From assembly GCA_963575745.1 (NCBI GenBank), contig CAUYUJ010003392.1:302501-348500 (forward strand): a DNA stretch of 46,000 nucleotides, in the 5' to 3' direction. The position numbers and the translations under genes are program-made. Source of the stretch: Prorocentrum cordatum. Lineage: Eukaryota; Sar; Dinophyceae; Prorocentrales; Prorocentraceae. The notes beneath the pieces are model-generated. The model had not been told where the DNA came from. It worked only from the letters and a program-made list of their open reading frames with translations, and made no database searches. Below, in pieces: positions 18,973 to 27,260 of the stretch; position 1 is the first letter of the stretch, and each line of letters opens with the position of its first letter.

Positions 18973-20265
18973 TGACTCCATGGGCGTTGCTCCTCCAGGG
19001 GGGGCGGCCTGAGACTGTATCTGGGCGATCCTGTCCGCGCGCTGGCGAAGGCCTGCTGCAGAGGCGGCGCCGTCAGCGTCCGCAGCAGCCGCGGCGGCGC
19101 CAGGTGCCGCCGCGGCGGGCCCGCTGGCCGCGGCTGCAGCAGCGGACGCGCTGGCTGCAGGGGCAGCACCTCCATCGCCTCCAGCAGGTGCTGCGTTGCC
19201 CTTGCCAGGGCCGACGACAGGACCCGAAGCGGCAGGGACCGTGACAGCAGCACCAGCGTTGGTCTTCCGCTTCTTCTCGTTCTCGTCTTTGAGGCGCTGC
19301 AGGTGGGCTTGGTGTTCCACCTTGATGGCCTCCACCTTGGACTTCGACTCTTTGAACAGGTTGGCGGCCATGGCGGTGATGCCCTCGCGAAGCTGCGTCG
19401 CCCTGCTCTGCAGCTCCTGCTTGTCCGACTCGCTAAGCTCGAACTCCAGCTCGCCCATATGGAAGAGCGACTCTGCAGACAAGTCCAGCCAAGCCTCCAA
19501 CTTGGTGTCGTCCAGCATGTCGTCGATGGTGAGCTTGGCCCTCTCAGCGGACGGCCCGTCGACGTATTCCGAGTGCAGGCGGTGGAAGAGGGCGCTGTGC
19601 TGCTTCTCGGCGGCCGCCAGCTCCTCACGCAAGGATAGCACATGGGACTTCTGAGCCTCCAACTGCTCCTCGATCGACTCGAACTTGAGGACGGCCGCCT
19701 CCAGCTTCTTCTCGACCGAGCGAGCGTGACCATGCGCACGAGAGAGCTGGACCTGAAGGGGCTCGTGATGCTGAGGGCGGGGCGCCAGAGCCTGAGCCGC
19801 AACGCGAGCCCTCTTAGCCCCTTCCAAGTCACCGAGCTTCTCGCAGAAAGTGGCCATCTGCTGGTACTCTTCCATGGACAGCTTGGGCTCCGACAAAGGG
19901 GTCTGGCCAGCAGGTTTGCCTCCCTTGGCAACTGGGTCGACGTAGCCGAAACTGTGGCCCTTGCCTCCCTTGATGTCCCCAGGAGGCTGCGCCAGACTCT
20001 TGCCGTAGCCGCCCTGCCAGACTGAGTTGGGCGGCAACCTCGTGGAGCCGCAGTGCTTGCACCAGGTGAAGTAGCTGGCGTTGCGCTTGCAGCCGCAGAC
20101 CTCGCATGTCCAGCGTCCCCTGCCAGCAGCCGAAGGAGGAGCAGGCAGCTGAGGACCTGGAACGAGCGGAGGCCACTGTACGAGGTTGGCACGGTCCTGG
20201 GCCCACGGCTTGCCTTTGGCGCCGCCGTCAACATGCCCAGGCGAACCCTTACATCCTTTCGACAT
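18970..20265 (-). CDS. ORF1: RanBP2-type zinc-finger, coiled-coil retrotransposon protein
   Basis: A 431-residue protein, probably the RNA-binding ORF1p of the element. The start is the ATG at 20265: it is the first AUG after the element's 5' end in any frame, is preceded by TCCGCC, and upstream in-frame codons lack AUG. A RanBP2-like finger lies at about residues 52-72 (W-x-C-x2-C-x11-C-x2-C, with Cys at 54, 57, 69, 72). Residues ~130-335 are charged and heptad-like (EKKLEAAVLKFESIEEQLE, then LREELAAAEKQ and KESKSKVEAIKVEHQAHL), predicted coiled coil for self-association. The C-terminus is Ala/Gly-rich low complexity. No RRM or CCHC knuckle is visible. A single finger plus coiled coil fits ORF1p function by analogy only. 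Confidence 0.85.
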   Translation of the reverse strand: MSKGCKGSPGHVDGGAKGKPWAQDRANLVQWPPLVPGPQLPAPPSAAGRGRWTCEVCGCKRNASYFTWCKHCGSTRLPPNSVWQGGYGKSLAQPPGDIKGGKGHSFGYVDPVAKGGKPAGQTPLSEPKLSMEEYQQMATFCEKLGDLEGAKRARVAAQALAPRPQHHEPLQVQLSRAHGHARSVEKKLEAAVLKFESIEEQLEAQKSHVLSLREELAAAEKQHSALFHRLHSEYVDGPSAERAKLTIDDMLDDTKLEAWLDLSAESLFHMGELEFELSESDKQELQSRATQLREGITAMAANLFKESKSKVEAIKVEHQAHLQRLKDENEKKRKTNAGAAVTVPAASGPVVGPGKGNAAPAGGDGGAAPAASASAAAAAASGPAAAAPGAAAAAADADGAASAAGLRQRADRIAQIQSQAAPPGGATPMES

Positions 20266-20415
20266 GGCGGAAGCAAAGCCGTGTCGCGCAACTGAAATGG
20301 AGTGCCCACGCTGGTGTGGCCAGCTGGGCGAAGACAAAGAGCCAATTTGGCCCGCAACAGCACTGGCCGTTTCGAAGGAGTATGCTGCTGCAAGCTCGAG
20401 CTTCACACAAATCAG
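20266..20415 (-). other. 5' leader of the retrotransposon
   Basis: This sequence has no AUG in any frame and stays open in the ORF1 frame. It contains a 9-bp stem (GCTCGAGCT paired with AGCTCGAGC) immediately after the spliced-leader-like hairpin. An internal promoter is expected for a LINE but none can be recognised. Confidence 0.6.
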
Positions 20416-20433
20416 CTCGAGCCGAAACGGCTT
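20416..20433 (-). other. Spliced-leader-like 5' end of the retrotransposon
   Basis: The element begins AAGCCGTTTCGGCTCGAG. The canonical dinoflagellate spliced leader contains AGCCATTTTGGCTCAAG; the 17-base overlap differs at three positions, all transitions. Two of the three changes convert the A-U pair closing the AGCCA/UGGCU stem to G-C, so the hairpin is conserved. The first four or five leader bases are missing. This fits copying of a trans-spliced transcript or an element-encoded imitation of the leader. Confidence 0.6.
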
Positions 20434-20449
20434 AGACTTTGAATGGATT
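20434..20449. repeat. Retrotransposon target-site duplication, 5' copy
   Basis: AGACTTTGAATGGATT is identical to 13279-13294 and directly adjoins the 5' end of the element on the minus strand. Confidence 0.9.
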
Positions 20450-20459
20450 CGCGGGGGCT

Positions 20460-20650
20460 AGAAGAACGAGGAGGAGGGGGCACGGGAGGGGAGAGGAGGA
20501 GCAGGAGGATCGGCCAACTGCGGCCCCTACGCGGTCCAAATGCAGGAAAAGCTGATGTCAGTGTCGCCGCCCAAGGCTCCCATGAACAACTATCGAGATA
20601 CATACACATATATGTAGATATATGCATATATCGATGTACACACCAGGACC
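20460..20650. repeat. Short GGA tract and TATA-type microsatellite
   Basis: A GAGGAGGAGGGGG-type stretch near 20467-20510 and an alternating ACATATATG / ATATATGCATATAT patch at 20595-20635. Confidence 0.6.
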
Positions 20651-20759
20651 ACGCGTGCGCGCTCTACGCGTCCGCTTAGGTTTTGGCTGACTCTGAAAAT
20701 CGCAGTAAAACGATACGAACCCCAGGATGCCAAAGGGGAGACGACAAGCAAGTTCCTAG

Positions 20760-22345
20760 AAAGGCTCCCCGGGAACCTGACAGCGCGCCCGTGTGGTAGC
20801 CCTCGTGGGGGCCTCTGTGAGCCCCTGTCGGTGTGCTGGGGCTCATTTGAGATACTGGCGAACCTTCTGCCCCGATGAGGGGCGACGAGAACCTGGTGGC
20901 TGCGGCCGTGTGGGGGCCATCGTGGAAGCCTCTGTAGGGCCCTGTTGGGGTATCGAAGCTCATTTGGCAAGCCTTTGGGGGCCTCCTCGGCCGCGTGTGG
21001 AACCCCTTCGGAGTGTCGAGGCTCGAAGTAAGCCCTCTTGCGGTTGGGCCGCCCCCGCGCGTCGGGAAGCGGAACAGGCGAACAATTACAAAGCATAGTA
21101 AATTGCAGAGAGTCACAAACGTCTACCCATTGCGGCTTCAATTCGGAGCCTCCCTGGGGCGTCTTGAGCGCCTCGTGGGCAGCGTGGAAGCTGTGGTAGC
21201 GTGCGCGGGCCCTTCTGTAACCCTGCGGGCCCTCTCTACGACCCTCTCGGCGTGTTCAGGCTCCTGTGGCGAGCCGCCGTGAGCCCTCTTGGACCATATT
21301 GGGCGCCTCCTGGGCTGGTTTGGCGCAGGCTTGGGGCACATTGGGGCCCTCGTGCACACCTCGTGAGCCGTCTCCGAGCGTCGGGAAGCGGAGCAGGCGA
21401 CAGCGCGAAGATCCATGAAAAACCAATGGAACATCAATGATGCTTGCCGATCGGGGCTGTTTCAGAAATCAGCTTAGAATCCTCTTGGGCAGTCTTGGAT
21501 ACCTCGTGGGCCGCATCTGAGCGGTGGTGGGCGTAATTACTGGGACTGTTTTCGGGCGATGTGGGCACCCCGTAGGGCACTTGTGGCGTGTGCAAGCTCG
21601 TTTGGAGAGCCACCCGCTTGGGCGATTCTAGGCGCCTCGCGGGCTGTCTTGGCGCCCGCTTGGGGTGTCTTGGAGCCCTGTTGGGCGCCTCTTGAGCCGT
21701 CGCCGCGCGTCGAGCAGCGGAGCAGGCGACCACACGAGAATCCTTGAGAAACCTAACAAAGGGGATCAATGACTTTCGCCCCTGGAGCCTCTCTCGGAGA
21801 TCAACTTGAAGCCCTCTTGGCGCGCCTCGGAGGCTACCTGAGCTGGCATCGGAACAATGGTCGACGTGCTGGGGCCGTTCTGGAGGCCTCGTTTAGGGCC
21901 CTTGCAACGTGTCCGAAGATTGGAGGGGCCGCCCGGAGCCCTCTGTGGCGACTTTGGGCGCTTCTGGGGCCGTCTTGGCGCCCCTCGCCATCGCTCGGAC
22001 GTACATTCCCTATGTTTTTGTTGTCGGTTCCGTGCGTGGCTTTTTCGCCAAATGATCAAGGACGCTCCTCGATGGTCCTCGCCGAAGGAAAAATACACAC
22101 GTCCGAGCGATGCCCAGGGCCCTCTTGGGGAGCCTTGAGGCCACCCTGGGCGCCTCGTGTGCCGTCTCCGGGCGCTGGGCAGGGAGCAGGCGATTACACG
22201 GGCATCCCTGAGAAACCCATAGAAAAGGGATCAATGAGTTTCGCCCCTGGAGCACCCCCGGTGTTTGAGGGCTCCTTTTTGGTGCCCCTGTGCGGTGCCC
22301 TCAGGGCCCCCTTGAGGGCCCCTTTGGCGGGCGGAGGCCTGGTGC
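20760..22345 (+). repeat. Higher-order repeat: ~330-bp modules of phased GGCCTCTTGG units
   Basis: Each module joins degenerate GCCCTCTTGGG-type units to a conserved box beginning GCGTCGGGAAGCGGAGCAGG and continuing CGA..., AAACC and ATCAATGA. Boxes start near 21058, 21378, 21707 and 22171, giving spacings of about 320, 329 and 464; the last falls to about 340 once the inserted element B (21989-22112) is subtracted. A reverse-oriented box lies at about 12516-12595. Open frames across the array have no recognisable domain. Confidence 0.75.
21989..22112 (+). mobile_element. Hairpin (MITE-like) element, family B copy 2
   Basis: CATCGCTCGGACGT at the left and its complement at the right bound 124 bp that match copy 1 throughout. 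It interrupts the fourth higher-order module, whose excess length equals the element. Its GAAGGAAAAATACACACG segment is the uninterrupted form of the site that carries element A in copy 3. Confidence 0.8.
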
Positions 22346-22394
22346 CCCCCCCCCCATGCCACAAAGTGCCACCGCTTTAGGCACACCCCGGGGC

Positions 22395-22495
22395 CTGCTC
22401 ATTATGTTATACATATATTTATGTGTTTATATATATATATATATATGTAGAATGTCTATGTACAAAGTATGCACACACACCCATACACACATAAC
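22395..22495. repeat. TATATA / CACACA microsatellite
   Basis: ATATATATATATATATATG near 22430-22447 is followed by a CACACACCCATACACACAT patch. It separates the plus-polarity modules from the next minus-polarity array. Confidence 0.7.
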
Positions 22496-22511
22496 TCTTC
22501 CGATAGCCAGA

Positions 22512-22673
22512 TTGAGGTCTGGCATGTCCTCCTGTAGGGGGATTTTGGACGGAGAACAAAGCATACGCAAACAAATGCTCAGCACGAGTGGAACATACTC
22601 AAACAATCGTCCCCAAGCTATGTTCTGACTATTTTTGAAATGTTCCTCCTGTAGAGGGGCAGACCCGACTTAA
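22512..22673 (+). mobile_element. Hairpin element, family Q copy 2
   Basis: It shares GGCATGTCCTCCTGTAG, a GTCCCCA...CTATGTTCTGACTATTTTTG-type interior and TTCCTCCTGTAGAGGGGCAG with the copies at 4061 and 31627. The flanking 8-bp duplication is not convincing here. Confidence 0.6.
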
Positions 22674-22879
22674 AACCACACGTACGTTGACACACATGCC
22701 AACTTAGTGGTATATGCTCACTGCACCTGCGCGGGCTTCCCGGGTGCCCCCCTTACTGCCGTGATCTCTCGGCGATGCCGGTCCGTCTCGGGGTGTCTCT
22801 CCCGCCTTCCGGGTCGTTCCCGACGCTGTGCCGGGCTACTCCTTCAACCACGCGCAGGAAGGGGGCGAGGGCAAGGCAG

Positions 22880-23040
22880 CCCCACAGGGCCCCTGGGCGG
22901 CCCCAAGCGAGCTCCGAAGTGGCCCCAGAGAGCCTCCGGATGGACCCAAGACCGCGTCAGAGAGCCCCTCGACGGCACAAGGCGGCCCCCACGACGGGCT
23001 CAGGAGACCCCCGAGCGAACCCAGAGGACTTCTCAGAGGG
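22880..23040 (-). repeat. Phased CCAAGAGGCC array block, duplicated at 23957
   Basis: About 145 bp here (GGCCCCAAGCGAGCTCCGAA onward to CGAGCGAACCC) are nearly identical to 23957-24102, far more alike than other parts of the arrays. This indicates a recent local duplication. Confidence 0.75.
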
Positions 23041-23042
23041 GA

Positions 23043-23158
23043 GGGGGGAGGGCTTCTCAGAAGCACCCCTGCTTCTTAGAGGGCGCGGGCTTTTTCCTGC
23101 AGATGCAAGGCTGGCGCCTTCCAAGAAGCAGCCTGCTTCTAAGACGCCCTCCCCCCTC
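23043..23158 (+). mobile_element. Compound hairpin element, family P copy 1
   Basis: Inverted ends GGGGGAGGGCTTCT...AGAAGCA...CTGCTTCTTAGAGGGCG and the complement of GGGGGAGGGCGTCTTAGAAG. It matches 32147-32275 in reverse orientation. Short GCTTCT/AGAAGC words let it fold into several alternative stems. No coding capacity. Confidence 0.65.
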
Positions 23159-23635
23159 CCTCCACCCCCCCTGTGCGCGCCGCCAAACTCTTCACCACTG
23201 TGCCATCGAATGTGTCCGCCACCGTTTCGGTTGAGCCGCAAGTGTGGTCCAGCTGGAAGGCGTCGGTGCAGTAGGTGTGGGGCAAGTGGATCGCAAATGT
23301 ACTCCGACGGGGAATTATCTTGCATTGCAGTGCAGCTAATGTATTGAACGCGAAAGTCAAGCAATACAGTTGCTCACTGGAATGTTTTGCACGTGCCAAA
23401 TCTAATGCAACCCTACAACTGTATTGTACCAAGTCTGCTGCACCACCCTCTTTTCGCTGGAACCCCTTCTGGGTCAATCCAAAACCGTGCCCCCCTGGTA
23501 CGTTTATGCTGCCCGATGGAGATTCCGTAATATTCTAAAGCACCCCCCGCTTCTCGAACTAGATGCATGCACCGTCCCCCCTCCCCGAGACCGCAACCAC
23601 GTCGTGAGGAAACTATGGATCCGCGCTGCCGAACT
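23159..23635. other. Spacer with an 11-bp inverted repeat
   Basis: No gene is recognised. CAATACAGTTG near 23361 is mirrored by CAACTGTATTG near 23417 in an AT-richer patch. Confidence 0.35.
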
Positions 23636-24205
23636 TCCAAGACGGCTAAGGCAGGCCATCAAGACTGCCAAGATGGCCTAAGATGCCTCGAAGACGGCCC
23701 AAGGTGGCCCCAAGACGGCAGAAACATGGCGCAAGTGACCCCCAAGCGGCCCAAGAGGACGACCATAAGATCCCAAGCAAGACCCAAAGAGGCCAAACTC
23801 ACGTATGATTATAATATGAACCGAAAACATTCGCGAAATCTTCATATCGGACTGTCTTCGGCTCCAACCGGTCGTGGATGCCTCCAAGGTGGCCCCAAGA
23901 CGGCCCAAGAGGGCCAAAGCATTGCCAAATGATCTCCCGAGAGGGGCTCAAGACAGCCCAACAGGGCCACTGGACGGCCCCAAGCGAGCTCCGAAGTGGC
24001 CCAAGAGAGCCTCCAGATGGACCCAAGACCGCGTCAGAGAGCCCCTCGACGGCACAAGGCGGCCCCCACGACGGGCTCAGGAGGCCCCCGAGCGACCCCG
24101 GAGGACCCCAAAACGGCCAATGAGAGCTCCAGGATGCAAGACGGCATCAGAGGGCCCCCAGACGGTGCAAATAGGCACAAGGGACCTCCCAAGACTGCCC
24201 CATTG
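23636..24205 (-). repeat. Phased CCAAGACGGCC array, minus polarity
   Basis: AAGACGGCCC and AAGAGGCC units recur at about 10-12-bp spacing, interrupted by an AT-rich segment at 23800-23860. The 3' part duplicates 22880-23030. The polarity is opposite to the modules at 20.8-22.3 kb. Confidence 0.7.
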
Positions 24206-24261
24206 CTGATCATGCCGATAACGATGACGGTGTTCACGCGTTGGTGATGAAGGTTTCGGAA

Positions 24262-24496
24262 GGTTGAGCAGGGACCGACCGTCCCGGCATTCCCAAACTC
24301 ATACCACGAAATGTTCTTCGAACCCAAAAATGTTCTAAGAACAAAGACAATGGTCTTAGAACATAAGCCCGATGTGATAAAACGAGAAAGGCCCAGCCGG
24401 AAATGTTCTAAGAACATTTCGTGGAAACCACAAAAGGTTCTTAGAACATTGTTTGGTGGGGCTATAGGCGAGCCAAGACGCTTCGCTACTGCTTGT
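24262..24496 (+). mobile_element. Hairpin element, family F copy 1
   Basis: It starts TTGAGCAGGGACCGACCGTC and ends GCTACTGCTTG(T). Imperfect 5-bp repeats GAAGG/GAAGA flank it. Inside, CCACGAAATGTTCTTCGAAC is mirrored by GTTCTAAGAACATTTCGTGG, and the palindromic word GTTCTAAGAAC recurs several times. Relatives are at 31243, 33252 and 41054. Confidence 0.7.
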
Positions 24497-24499
24497 GAA

Positions 24500-25065
24500 G
24501 ATCTTCGACCTGCGCGCCGGCCGACGGGCGTCCCACTGGGAATCACTACTGGCTGCAAACCATTATCTGACAGGGGTCGTGCCCCCACAGCATGCGCACA
24601 GAGGCGTTGGAAGAATTTCGACATGCGCGCGCGAAGGGCACTCTCGAGGTGCATTTGACAGTGTTGAATACAACTATGCTTTAAAAAAAAAATTCGCAAC
24701 ACCGCGCGCGCAGTCAATGTTTTGAACTAAGATGGCAAAATCATGTGGTTTCAAATGTGTTTGGGACACTCGATTTTGATACCCTTTCGAATCCTGGTGT
24801 CTTTGAAGAATTTCGGCATTCGGGCGCGACGACGCCCACGTCACTTCGTCCCATCTTTTGCAAGGTGGTTCTTGAATGGGAAATTGTTGATGAACAAATG
24901 TGCGCGCAACATTATTTTTGCGGGGGGGGGGGTGAGGGGGGTCGAACCTGGCCTGGCAGGGATAATATGAATTCATGTTTCGAATGAAAGATGAAGCAGA
25001 ATCATATGTGAATTGTAAATCCGAAAGCCGGGGGGATAACCCTGGGGGGGGGATCGAAATTCATC
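24500..25065. other. Spacer, lower GC, nothing recognised
   Basis: It holds an A-run near 24682-24691 and a G-run near 24920-24930. No reading frame has a recognisable domain. Confidence 0.35.
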
Positions 25066-25074
25066 TTCAGGAAA

Positions 25075-25345
25075 GGGAATTCTGAACGGCTGGCGACGGG
25101 ATGGGCGGCGCCGAGACGGCGACAGGGCGGCGACGGCGGCCACATAGCCGCCAGACCAAAGGCCACGGCCCAGACGACGGGCGGCGACGAGGCGGCAACG
25201 GGGGGGCGCCGGCGACCACATAGCCGCCAGACCGAAGACGCGGCCAAAATCCGGAGAACACAAGTAAGAAACCCAAAGTGCAAGCACTATATGGGATACA
25301 TGTATAGATAACACACATATATATAGATACACACGTACGTCTAAG
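25075..25345. repeat. GGCGAC-rich tandem duplication and TATA microsatellite
   Basis: A ~75-bp segment ending CCACATAGCCGCCAGACC occurs twice (ends near 25158 and 25233) within GCGGCGACGG-rich DNA. An ATATATATAGATACACAC patch follows at 25290-25340. Confidence 0.55.
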
Positions 25346-25579
25346 AATCCGACATGGAGTCCCGAGGCTGAGAGGCCTCCCGCGGCATGCCCACAAACAT
25401 TCGCCGTTGGCCCATAACTCAGGCGCGGTGGCTGGGTGGGCCGAAGGCCATCAGACAGATGCGTTTGTGCCGCGTTCAAATATGATGCTGGAAGCAATGT
25501 GCGGGCGACGTGGAAAACGATATGATTATGCTCACGGAGTTCCCCACATAAGGATGTTACGGGGTTGGCGGGATCACGA

Positions 25580-26015
25580 AGGCAGCATCGCCAGCAGCAT
25601 CATCATCAGCCGCGCTATCGTCAACATAGCCATGCTCACTATCATTGAAACATCATGGCCATTATCATCAGCATGATCCGCATGATCATCATAATGGTTG
25701 TGGTCGTCATCATCATTGTCTTCATCACCGTCCTCATCATCATCAGCATTATCAGCATCATCATCATGATCAGCATCAGCATCATCATCATCATCATCAT
25801 CAGCATCATCATCCTCATCATCATCAGCATCATCATCAGCAGCAACGTCATCAGCATCATCAGCATCCTCATCATCATCAGCATCATCAGCATCCTCATC
25901 AGCATCATCATCAGCATCATCATCAGCATCATCATCCTCAGCATCATCATCAGCAGCATCATCACTGTCGTCGTCATCTTCATCATGATCATGTCCACCA
26001 TCATCACCATCAACC
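25580..26015. repeat. CAT/ATG triplet tract (~430 bp)
   Basis: CATCATCAGCATCATCATCC-type triplets give poly-His, poly-Ile/Ser and (minus strand) poly-Asp frames up to 181 codons. The pattern is pure low complexity with no start context or flanking coding sequence, so it is treated as a microsatellite. Confidence 0.9.
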
Positions 26016-26034
26016 CTCCTCATCGCCGAACTCC

Positions 26035-27000
26035 CCCTCCTCCTCGCTCAGGCGGGGCCTCTCTGGAGGAGTTGGAAGGGGCACCACACCTGGTAAGCAG
26101 TATGGTTTTGGGAGACCCTCCTCCTCGCTCAGGCGGGGCCTCCCTGGAGGAGTGGGAGGGGCACGAAACCTTGTGAATAGGATGGTTTGAGGATACCCTC
26201 CTCGCTCAGGCGGGGCCTGCCTGGAGGGGTGGGAGGGGCACGAAACCTTGTAAATAGTATGGTTTGGGGGTACCCTCCTCGCTCAGGCGGGGCCTCCCTG
26301 GGGGGCTGGGAGGGGCACCAAACCTTGTAAATATGATGGTTTGGGGATGCTCTCCTCGCTGGGGCGGGACCTCTGGAGGGCTTGGAGGGGCACGAAACCT
26401 TGTAAATAGTATGGTTTGGGGCCCTCCTTGCTCAAGCGGGGCCTCCCTGGAGGGGTGGGGAGGGGCACGACACCTCGTAAATAGTATGGTGTTGGGATGC
26501 TCGCTCAAGCGGTGCCTCCCTGGAGGGTGGGAAGGGGCACAAAACCTTGTAAATAGTATGGTGTTGGGATATCCTCCTCGCTCAGGCGGGGCCTGCATGG
26601 AGGGGTGGGAGGGGCACGATAAATAGTATGTTTTGGGGATGCCCTCCTCGCTCAAGCGGGGCCTCCCTGGAGGGGTGGGAGGGGGCACGAAACCTTGCAC
26701 ATAGTATGGTGTTGGGATACCCTCCTCGCTCAGACGGGACCTCTCTGGAGGGCTGGGAGGGGCACCAAGCCTTGTAAATATGATGGTTTGAGGATGTCCT
26801 CCTCGCTGGGGCGAGACCTCTCTGGAGGGCTTGAAGGGGCACGAAACCTTGTAAATATTATGGTGTTGGGATGCCCTCCGCGCTCAGGCGGGGCCTCCCT
26901 GGAGGGGTGGGAGGGGCACGACACGTTGTAAACAGTATGGTTTGGTGGTACCCTCCTCGCTCGGGCGGGGCCTCCCTGGAGGGGTGGGAGGGGCACGAAA
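26035..27000 (+). repeat. 77-bp minisatellite, 13 units
   Basis: The word CTCGCTCAGGCGGGGCCT (or a variant) begins at about 26044, 26124, 26201, 26278, 26355, 26427, 26500, 26578, 26648, 26725, 26802, 26879 and 26956. Most spacings are exactly 77; four are 70-73 or 78 and one is 80. Units continue GGAGGGGTGGGAGGGGCACG and ACCTTGTAAATAGTATGGT. The period is not a multiple of three, so the long frames across it are artefacts. Confidence 0.95.
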
Positions 27001-27004
27001 CATG

Positions 27005-27260
27005 ATAGTAGTGTGCTTTGCGAATGCGGTAGGTATGGTATGGCAAGTATGGTATAGTATAGTACGTGTGGTATGGTAGGGGATGCCAGGTACTACGATA
27101 GGAATGGTATGGAAGGTATGGTATAGTACGTATGGTATGGTATGGTCTAATACGTGGTAGTATAGTACGTATGGTATTGGTAGGGTATGGCAGGTATGGT
27201 ATGGTATAGGTGAAGGAAGCGAAGAAGGAGGAGAAGGAGAAGGAGAAGGAGAGGGTGGTC
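27005..27260 (+). repeat. GGTATGGTATAGTACG degenerate repeat and short GGAGAA tract
   Basis: Five- to ten-base words of the GGTAT/AGTACGTATGGT type fill 27020-27210 and are followed by an AGGAGAAGGAGAAGG tract. Confidence 0.85.

Larger units (their letters stand above)
13295..20433 (-). mobile_element. Complete non-LTR (LINE) retrotransposon, dinoflagellate type
   Basis: A ~7.14-kb element read on the minus strand. It has a 16-bp target-site duplication on both sides, a 10-base A tail, and an approximately 168-base 5' leader that opens with a spliced-leader-like hairpin. ORF1 (zinc finger and coiled coil) is followed by ORF2 (endonuclease, reverse transcriptase, zinc knuckle, RNase H) and about 350 bases of 3' sequence. 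Both ORFs are long and uninterrupted and the duplications are identical, so the insertion looks recent. Length, ORF order, RNase H and the poly(A) tail fit an autonomous LINE using target-primed reverse transcription. Clade assignment needs a tree. Confidence 0.95.

Noticed and set aside
18657-20393. 578-codon minus-strand frame overlapping ORF1
   Set aside because: It is a Ser/Arg/Pro-rich shadow of the zinc-finger/coiled-coil ORF1 with no domain of its own. It is mentioned only as a possible frameshift path.
24570-24700. Processed retrogene or SINE ending in the A-run at 24682
   Set aside because: No flanking direct repeats or pol III boxes could be identified, and the A-run alone is weak evidence.
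25574-26190. Poly-Asp, poly-His and poly-Ile frames
   Set aside because: Direct translations of the CAT tract running into the 77-bp minisatellite; no coding context.
26206-26996. Frames of 60-164 codons in the minisatellite
   Set aside because: A period of 77 is not a multiple of three and the frames carry only the repeat readout.
25580-27000. CRISPR-like regular repeats
   Set aside because: The units are contiguous tandem repeats without unique spacers, and the genome is eukaryotic.
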